From Methylorubrum rhodinum (GTDB lineage Bacteria; Pseudomonadota; Alphaproteobacteria; Rhizobiales; Beijerinckiaceae), in assembly GCF_014199935.1 (NCBI RefSeq), contig NZ_JACHOP010000017.1, positions 1 through 64,000 on the forward strand: a stretch of 64,000 bases of DNA. Direction: 5' to 3'. Positions 59,452-64,000 of the stretch are shown here, in pieces; position 1 is the stretch's first letter; the number at the start of each line of letters is the position of its first letter. Position numbers and translations under genes: made by a program. The notes below the pieces were generated by a model. It did no database searches. It worked only from the letters and a program-made list of their open reading frames with translations, and was not told the DNA's origin.

Positions 59452-59589
59452 GCCCGCATCGCAGCTGGCCTCCTCGAGCACAAGGTCACGGTTCAGCACC
59501 GCGGCGATGGCACCGAGCGCGTCTGCACGCAGGTCCGGGTTACGCCGAAGGGGCTCGCCCGGCTCGCGCAGGATTTCCTGCGGTCCTGA
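59452..59589 (+). pseudogene. C-terminal KilAC remnant after the amber codon
   Basis: 45 codons in frame with the antirepressor gene: ARIAAGLLEHKVTVQHRGDG then TQVRVTPKGLARLAQDFL, ending at TGA 59587-59589. This is the usual end of a KilAC domain, and no start codon of its own is evident. With a CAG in place of the TAG the protein would be 257 residues long. Confidence 0.75.
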
Positions 59590-59638
59590 CCGCCGCCCCA
59601 CGCCACCCCCTCTCGTAGCGTATCGAGGAACAGCCGCC

Positions 59639-60331
59639 ATGCCTGCCAGCCGGAACGGACGAGGCTTCGACGCCAAGGCCACGCCGCAGCACGACGCCAA
59701 GATCGCGGCCGAGGTGCCGCTGTCCAAGGAAGAGCGGAACAAGGTGCCGGACATCACTGCGGCCGGGAAGCGCTGGTACGTCTGCATGACGGCGCCGCAG
59801 CGCGAGCTGAAGGCGGCGAAGAGCCTACGTGAGGTCGAGGGAGCACCGTTCCTCACATACGTCCCTTGCGAGTTCTTTTGGCGCCGGCCGGAGCGTGGAA
59901 ACCTCAAGCTGCCCCGGCGCGAGTTCCAGCGCCCGGCGATGCGCTCCTACCTCTTCGTCGGCGCCCCCGGCGGCATCGGTGACGAGGAACTGGCCCTGCT
60001 GCGCGAACGCGACGCCGAGGGCCGCAACCGGCACGGCCTCACCAGCATTCTCGGCTCCAACATGCGGGGCGCCCTGGCGATCGGGCGGGTCGGTTTGGCG
60101 TGGCTGGAGGGCATGGCGGACGCCGAGCGCAGCGGGGCGACGATGCACGCGCCGACGGCGCCGTTCGAGCCCGGCGATACCCTCAAGGTCGCGGTCGGAC
60201 CCATGGCTGGCTTCACGGCGCGCGCCCTCTTCACTGACATGCAGGCGGAAGAGGTGGTGGTCGAGATCAGCCTGCTCGGCAGCACAACCGAGGTTCGCTA
60301 CCCCTTCGACCATGTGCATAGGGCGGCATGA
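59639..60331 (+). CDS. Phage NusG-like transcription factor
   Basis: 230 residues from ATG 59639. N-terminal NGN domain: RWYVCMTAPQRELKAAKSL then PFLTYVPCEFFWRR, and later RSYLFVGAPGG; C-terminal KOW-like part FEPGDTLKVAVGPMAGFTARALFTD. NusG and RfaH bind RNA polymerase and ribosomal protein S10. A phage copy at the end of the early operon could change elongation or termination in favour of the phage. Confidence 0.85.
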   Translation: MPASRNGRGFDAKATPQHDAKIAAEVPLSKEERNKVPDITAAGKRWYVCMTAPQRELKAAKSLREVEGAPFLTYVPCEFFWRRPERGNLKLPRREFQRPAMRSYLFVGAPGGIGDEELALLRERDAEGRNRHGLTSILGSNMRGALAIGRVGLAWLEGMADAERSGATMHAPTAPFEPGDTLKVAVGPMAGFTARALFTDMQAEEVVVEISLLGSTTEVRYPFDHVHRAA

Positions 60332-60489
60332 CGTCTATCGAGCCCTTGACCCGCGATAGGGCAGCGCTATTGTCCGCCCTGCGCAGATTGCAGAACAATA
60401 CGGACGGGTCGAGCGCGAGAACGGACGTGAGGCCGACATAGGCCCTGCCGCTTCTCACCGTTGGAAAGTTGCGCCCCAAACTCAGCCGG

Positions 60490-60780
60490 TTAGGGCGCCC
60501 CGGCCCGCATCAGGGCGACCGCATCCATCAGATCCATCCGAAGCCGCGCTGGAAGTAACGACCTATCGTTACGGCGTACGGCCTCCCACAGGGCAAGCTG
60601 ATCCACGGCCAGGACGTGCAGGGTGCGAATCTTTGAGATGGCGTTCTCAAGATCGCTGTAGGCGCGCAGGCTCAGCCCGAGGTTGTCGGCCATCTCTTGC
60701 TGGGTGAGACCGATAAGGCTTCGCACATTGAACAGGTGCTGCGCTCGAAGCATCTGATTGTCGGGGTACGAGGTGTCCAT
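60490..60780 (-). CDS. Small XRE-like regulator
   Basis: 96 residues. HTH at about 12-55: LRAQHLFNVRSLIGLTQQEMADNLGLSLRAYSDLENAISKIRTLHVLAVD. Leftward, convergent with the NusG-like gene (158 nt with no gene between). Preceded by a tiny ORF and by a promoter with inverted-repeat operators, which it probably binds. Confidence 0.8.
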   Translation of the reverse strand: MDTSYPDNQMLRAQHLFNVRSLIGLTQQEMADNLGLSLRAYSDLENAISKIRTLHVLAVDQLALWEAVRRNDRSLLPARLRMDLMDAVALMRAGAP

Positions 60781-60859
60781 TGCGGCGCCTCCCAGTCCGT
60801 CCTACATTCTCCGTTGGGAACCGGGTGAGGTCTGAACCACCCCACCCGGCCCCTCTGGG

Positions 60860-60925
60860 TTAGAAGAACAGGACGATGGTGATCGTCAGGCTCTTCCACC
60901 GCAGAGTGATTGAGATGACAGGCAT
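60860..60925 (-). CDS. 21-residue hydrophobic peptide
   Basis: MPVISITLRWKSLTITIVLFF, with a strong ribosome site (GAGGAGAGCGAG) 6 nt before the ATG, on the same transcript as the XRE gene. Short, basic centre and hydrophobic ends. It may be a leader or membrane peptide. No similarity claimed. Confidence 0.5.
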   Translation of the reverse strand: MPVISITLRWKSLTITIVLFF

Positions 60926-60970
60926 CTCGCTCTCCTCTGTGGTATCCGGCGACCACCGCCGGACAAGTCA

Positions 60971-61024
60971 TGTATATGCGGAAACCGCACATTGGTCAAG
61001 CACTGATGTGCGGTTTCTGCACAT
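60971..61024 (-). promoter_or_regulatory. Leftward promoter with inverted-repeat operator
   Basis: On the - strand TTGACC (60999-60994), 17 nt, TATACA (60976-60971). GCGGAAACCGCACAT (60978-60992) lies in the spacer and its near-perfect inverse ATGTGCGGTTTCTGC (61006-61020) just upstream of the -35. Each arm is itself partly palindromic (TGCGG-AAA-CCGCA; TGTGC-GGTTTCT-GCACA). Likely autoregulated by the XRE protein. Confidence 0.65.
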
Positions 61025-61029
61025 TTAGA

Positions 61030-61061
61030 CCCCGAGCGACAGGATCGCTGCGGGGCTTTTT
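61030..61061 (+). terminator. Intrinsic terminator before the packaging genes
   Basis: CCCCGAGCGA (61030-61039), loop CAGGA, TCGCT-G-CGGGG (61045-61055), then CTTTTT. It stands between the early genes and the HNH-terminase operon, 18 nt before the HNH start. Confidence 0.7.
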
Positions 61062-61078
61062 CATGCTTGGCCTAGGGC

Positions 61079-61405
61079 ATGGCTCGCCTCGCTACCCTTC
61101 AGCCCCGCCTCGGCACCCTCGACACGAGAACAGCCCGCCCGGCCCCGAAGCGCGCCGATCCCGAGCTGCTGACGGCCGAGCACAAGGCCTGGCGCCTGGA
61201 GGTGCTGAAGCGCGCGCACTGGCGCTGCCAGTGGACGGGATGCGGGGCGCAGGGTGGGCGCGGCGGGGTGAGGCTCTACGCCGACCACATCGTCGAGCGG
61301 AAGGACGGCGGGGCGGCGCTCGACCCGGACAATGGGCAGGCGCTCTGCCCGAAGCACCATCAGGTGAAGACGGCGCGGGCTCGGGCTGAGAGGTTGGGGC
61401 TGTGA
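61079..61405 (+). CDS. HNH endonuclease associated with terminase
   Basis: 108 residues. Zinc ligands Cys50, Cys55, Cys90 and His93; catalytic-type Asp69-His70 (ADHIVERKDGGAALDPDNGQALC) with Asn85. Position directly before terminase genes is typical of HK97-like phages, where HNH and terminase together cut DNA at cos. Confidence 0.92.
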   Translation: MARLATLQPRLGTLDTRTARPAPKRADPELLTAEHKAWRLEVLKRAHWRCQWTGCGAQGGRGGVRLYADHIVERKDGGAALDPDNGQALCPKHHQVKTARARAERLGL

Positions 61406-61593
61406 CACACCCAAAGGTGACCGCGCTGGACATCCTGAAAGCCCGCGCTGATGCGTTCTATTGGGCCGTCATGCTTGGCAGCGGCGGCGGGCCCTCGGGG
61501 ATCATGAGCGGGCACGCGACCCCGGAGCGGCGCACTCGACAGCAGCGCCGGCACGCCGAGAGGCAGGCCCGCAAGCGCCGGACGACCGCCTGA
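61402..61593 (+). CDS. Small phage protein
   Basis: 63 residues from GTG 61402 (GTGA overlap with HNH). Basic tail (RTRQQRRHAERQARKRR). No family recognised. Confidence 0.6.
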   Translation: MTHPKVTALDILKARADAFYWAVMLGSGGGPSGIMSGHATPERRTRQQRRHAERQARKRRTTA

Positions 61594-61619
61594 CCCCAGA
61601 GGGAGGGGTAGGGTCGAAA

Positions 61620-61700
61620 GTCGGGGGGGTGGGGGCCGGCAACCGCATAGGGGCCCATTCGCAGATTTTTTCCCGGTGGGTGAATTCGAGGGCCGCGGAG
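61620..61700. other. Candidate cos/pac region
   Basis: Between the small gene and the small terminase gene, 126 nt have no ORF but an extreme composition: GGGGGGGTGGGGGCC, then CGCATAGGGGCCCATTCGC, then a run ATTTTTTCCC. G-rich and T-rich strings at this place, between HNH and TerS, are seen at cohesive-end sites of HK97-type phages. Inference from position and composition only. Confidence 0.4.
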
Positions 61701-61719
61701 TGCTGCGGACGGCGTGACG

Positions 61720-62316
61720 ATGGCGAAGGCGAAAAAGCCGATCGACTGGAAAGCGGTCGAGCGCGATTACACGAAAACAGCGTTGCCTGTCAGAGAGTTG
61801 GCGCGCTGGTACAACTGCGACGAGAAGGCGATACGCCTGCGCGCGAAGGCCGGCGGCTGGCTGCGGCCGGGCGCCGACGCTCCGCAGCCCACTCCGCACG
61901 ATCCGCAGCCCTTGGCCGATGCTGTGGCGCCTATCGTCGAGCGCGTCAGGCTCGGAGCCGTGCTCGTGGACGCCAGTCCCGAGACCATCATCACCCGCGG
62001 CCAATCCCTCGCGGTTCGGATGCTCGACGAGCTGGAGGCCGACACCGCCTACATCGGCGAGATCGAGCAGGCTATCGAGGATGCCACGCCGGGCAAGGAT
62101 GCTGCCCGGCGTCGGGACGCGATGATGAAGGCGGTCAGCCTGTCGAGCCGCGCGGGCACCCTGAAGAACCTCGCCCTGGCCGCCAAGACGTTCGCCGAGG
62201 CCACGGCGCCGGAGGGCAAGAAGAAACAGCGGCAGGCCGCCGCCGACCAAGCGACGGCGAACGGCGGCAAGTTCGCCCAGCGTAGCGGCCCGCGGTTGGT
62301 GTCGAGCAATCCGTGA
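61720..62316 (+). CDS. Small terminase subunit (candidate)
   Basis: 198 residues from ATG 61720 (a GTG 6 nt upstream is in frame). N-terminal HTH (DWKAVERDYTKTALPVRELARWYNCDEKAIRLRAKAGGW) that fits DNA-end recognition, then helical oligomerisation part, and a basic tail. Assignment rests on the HTH and on the GTGA overlap with the large terminase gene. Confidence 0.78.
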   Translation: MAKAKKPIDWKAVERDYTKTALPVRELARWYNCDEKAIRLRAKAGGWLRPGADAPQPTPHDPQPLADAVAPIVERVRLGAVLVDASPETIITRGQSLAVRMLDELEADTAYIGEIEQAIEDATPGKDAARRRDAMMKAVSLSSRAGTLKNLALAAKTFAEATAPEGKKKQRQAAADQATANGGKFAQRSGPRLVSSNP

Positions 62317-64000
62317 GACCCGAATGGACGACCGCCTGTCCGGATTGGGAGAAGCGCATCGTCGCCGGGCGATCAATGATCCCTTTCAAGCCGCTGTTCC
62401 CGGCGGCGGCGCAGGATGCGCTGGACGTCTTCAAGTCGCTTCGCGTCGTTGATCTGCCAGGGCAACCGACCTTCGGCGAGGTCAGCGAGCCGTGGGTCTT
62501 CGATTGGGTCGCGGCCATCTTCGGCGCCTATGACGCCGACCTGGGCCAGCAACTCATCCGCGAGTTCTTCCTGCTCATCAGCAAAAAGAACACGAAATCG
62601 ACCCTCGGCGCCGGCATCATGCTCACGGCGCTCATCATCAACTGGCGCCACGAAGAAGAGGTGCTGATCCTCGCGCCGACGATTGAGGTGGCGCAGAACG
62701 CCTACAAGCCTGCCGCCGCGATGGTGCGGGCGGACCCGGAGCTTGATGCGGCGGCGGGCGAGGGTGGCTTCCTGCACGTTCAGGACCACCTCAAAACGAT
62801 CACGCACCTAAGCACGCGGGCGGCCCTGAAGGTCGTCGCGGCGGACACTGACACCGTTTCCGGTAAGAAGGCCGGGCGCATCCTGATCGACGAGCTGTGG
62901 ATCTTCGGCAAGCGGCCGAAGGCGGACGCGATGCTGCGGGAGGCGACCGGCGGCTTGGTCTCCCGGCCCGAGGGCTTCGTGATCTCGCTCTCGACGCAGA
63001 GCGATGAACCGCCCGCGGGGGTGTTCAAGGCGAAGCTCGACTACTTCCGCGATGTGCGGGACGGCAAAGTCGTCGATCCGAAGAGCTTTGGGCTGATCTA
63101 CGAGTTCCCGAGGGCCATGATCGAGGCGAAAGCCTACCTCGACCCCGACAACTTCTACATCACCAATCCGAACATTGATCGATCCGTCAGCCGTGAGTGG
63201 CTGGAGGACGAGCTTCGGAAGGAAGAAGCCAAGGGTGAGGACACGCGCCGCACCTTCTTGGCGAAGCACCTCAACGTCGAGATCGGCATGGGCCTGCGGG
63301 CCAACCGCTGGCCCGGCGCCGAGTTCTGGGAGCGCGCCGCGGAGCCCGGCGGCCTGACACTGGAAGGCTTGCTCGACCGCTCCGAGGTGGTCTGCGTCGG
63401 CATCGACGGCGGCGGCCTAGACGACATCTTCGGAATCGCCGTGGTGGGCCGGGATCGCGTCACCCGCGACTGGCTCGCTTGGACAAAGGCATGGGCCCAC
63501 AAGGGCGTGCTGGAACGGCGAAAGAGCATCGCAGCGCGGCTGCGGGATTTTGCGACCGCGCGCGAGCTGACCATCGTCGATGACGCGCTGGAAGACATCT
63601 CCGAGATCGTCGCCGTCGCCGAGCGGGTGAAGGAGGCGGGCCTACTCGCCTGCGTCGGCGTCGATCCGGCGGGCCTCGGCGAACTGATCGAGGCCTTCGC
63701 CGAGGTCGGCATCACTCAGGACGACAAGCTCCTGATCGGCGTCAGCCAGGGCTACGGCCTGATGAACGCGATCAAAACGGCGGAGCGGAAGCTGGCGTCC
63801 GGCACGCTCCGGCACTCTGGTTCCGGCCTCGCCGCCTGGTGCGTGTCGAACCTCAAGATCGAGCCGACCGCCACCGCGATCCGGGCGACGAAGCAGAACG
63901 CGGGTGACGCCAAGATCGACGTGGCGATGGCCCTGTTCAACGCGGTCGCGCTGATGGCGACCAACCCTGACCCGGCGAAGCCGTCCGACCCGAGCGATTT
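62313..64000 (+). CDS. Large terminase subunit (partial, runs off the window)
   Basis: At least 562 residues from GTG 62313. ATPase part with the P-loop-like SKKNTKST (90-97) and Walker B RILIDEL (189-195, Asp193-Glu194), C-terminal nuclease part with acidic GIDGGGLDD (Asp365) and VDDALEDISE. This is a P27/HK97-type packaging motor. The last visible residues (DVAMALFNAVALMATNPDP) are close to the normal C terminus, so only a short end is missing. Confidence 0.93.
   Translation, partial: MRPEWTTACPDWEKRIVAGRSMIPFKPLFPAAAQDALDVFKSLRVVDLPGQPTFGEVSEPWVFDWVAAIFGAYDADLGQQLIREFFLLISKKNTKSTLGAGIMLTALIINWRHEEEVLILAPTIEVAQNAYKPAAAMVRADPELDAAAGEGGFLHVQDHLKTITHLSTRAALKVVAADTDTVSGKKAGRILIDELWIFGKRPKADAMLREATGGLVSRPEGFVISLSTQSDEPPAGVFKAKLDYFRDVRDGKVVDPKSFGLIYEFPRAMIEAKAYLDPDNFYITNPNIDRSVSREWLEDELRKEEAKGEDTRRTFLAKHLNVEIGMGLRANRWPGAEFWERAAEPGGLTLEGLLDRSEVVCVGIDGGGLDDIFGIAVVGRDRVTRDWLAWTKAWAHKGVLERRKSIAARLRDFATARELTIVDDALEDISEIVAVAERVKEAGLLACVGVDPAGLGELIEAFAEVGITQDDKLLIGVSQGYGLMNAIKTAERKLASGTLRHSGSGLAAWCVSNLKIEPTATAIRATKQNAGDAKIDVAMALFNAVALMATNPDPAKPSDPSD

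Larger units (their letters stand above)
37150..64000. mobile_element. Temperate prophage (left end to large terminase; truncated by window)
   Basis: Starts at a split tRNA-Pro. Gene order is integrase, excisionase-like gene, leftward accessory operon, CI/Cro immunity region, rightward replication operon (RusA, DnaN-like, Rha, NusG-like), then HNH, small and large terminase. The layout is lambdoid, with HNH-terminase as in HK97-type siphophages. The structural genes and right attachment site lie outside the window. Confidence 0.95.

Noticed and set aside
37150..64000. CRISPR arrays, retrons or a defence island in the prophage
   Set aside because: No regularly spaced direct repeats, no reverse transcriptase, no Cas or restriction nuclease partner were seen; the methyltransferase stands alone.

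Overview
The window is high-GC alphaproteobacterial DNA. Codon use, the PhyR/EcfG-type promoter pattern (GGAAC-N16/17-GTT), an ExoR-like regulator, EutBC, the LutABC set and the divided cytochrome c maturation genes all suggest a Methylobacterium/Methylorubrum-like methylotroph. The species assignment is inference, because no rRNA or species-specific methylotrophy gene lies in the window.

Positions 1-37.1 kb are ordinary chromosome with short operons on both strands. They hold a pilus-assembly N-terminal-domain protein, phosphomannomutase, a PhoP-like two-component pair, rplY-pth, a VapBC-like toxin-antitoxin pair, ychF, an ExoR-like Sel1 protein followed by ilvD, eutBC, lutABC (lactate utilisation), ccmCDG (heme handling and thioreduction for cytochrome c), two transglutaminase-like proteins, threonine aldolase, an ABC exporter, two MFS transporters, two PRC-barrel proteins, a SWIB-domain protein, an SDR, an alpha/beta hydrolase, a beta-hydroxyacid dehydrogenase and a glutathione transferase. 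An AT-richer SAM methyltransferase gene sits just before the phage junction. Two long near-palindromic intergenic repeats (19.3 and 24.2 kb) belong to one family.

At 37,109-37,150 the 5' half of a tRNA-Pro(TGG) gene breaks off in the 3' strand of the anticodon stem. From there to the right edge (at least 26.8 kb) the DNA is a temperate-phage genome, cut off by the window inside the large terminase gene. Its left part is one tightly overlapping leftward operon (about 50.0 to 38.0 kb) of mostly unknown small genes. The recognisable products are an HNH protein, an XRE regulator, a C5 cytosine methyltransferase, a DUF4326 protein, an excisionase-like protein and a tyrosine integrase. At 50.0-51.2 kb lies a lambda-like immunity region: a LexA/CI-type repressor with S24 peptidase residues, a divergent Cro/YdaS-like gene, and leftward and rightward promoters that share an ACTACC/GGTAGT operator motif.

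The rightward early operon (51.2-60.3 kb) carries a MucR-like regulator without the zinc cysteine, RusA resolvase, a phage DnaN-like sliding clamp, a replication-type protein split by a frameshift at a run of nine C, a Rha/KilAC antirepressor interrupted by an amber codon, and a NusG-like factor. A short leftward unit (XRE protein and a 21-residue peptide) with its own operators separates this from the packaging genes (HNH nuclease, small and large terminase), which are preceded by an intrinsic terminator and a G-rich/T-rich candidate cos region.

No CRISPR array or complete tRNA was seen, and no insertion-sequence transposase was recognised. The most notable points are the two homopolymer anomalies (G28-C-G16 and C9), the amber-interrupted antirepressor, the two overlapping readable frames in the methyltransferase gene, the paired operator systems of the phage, and the two candidate general-stress promoters.
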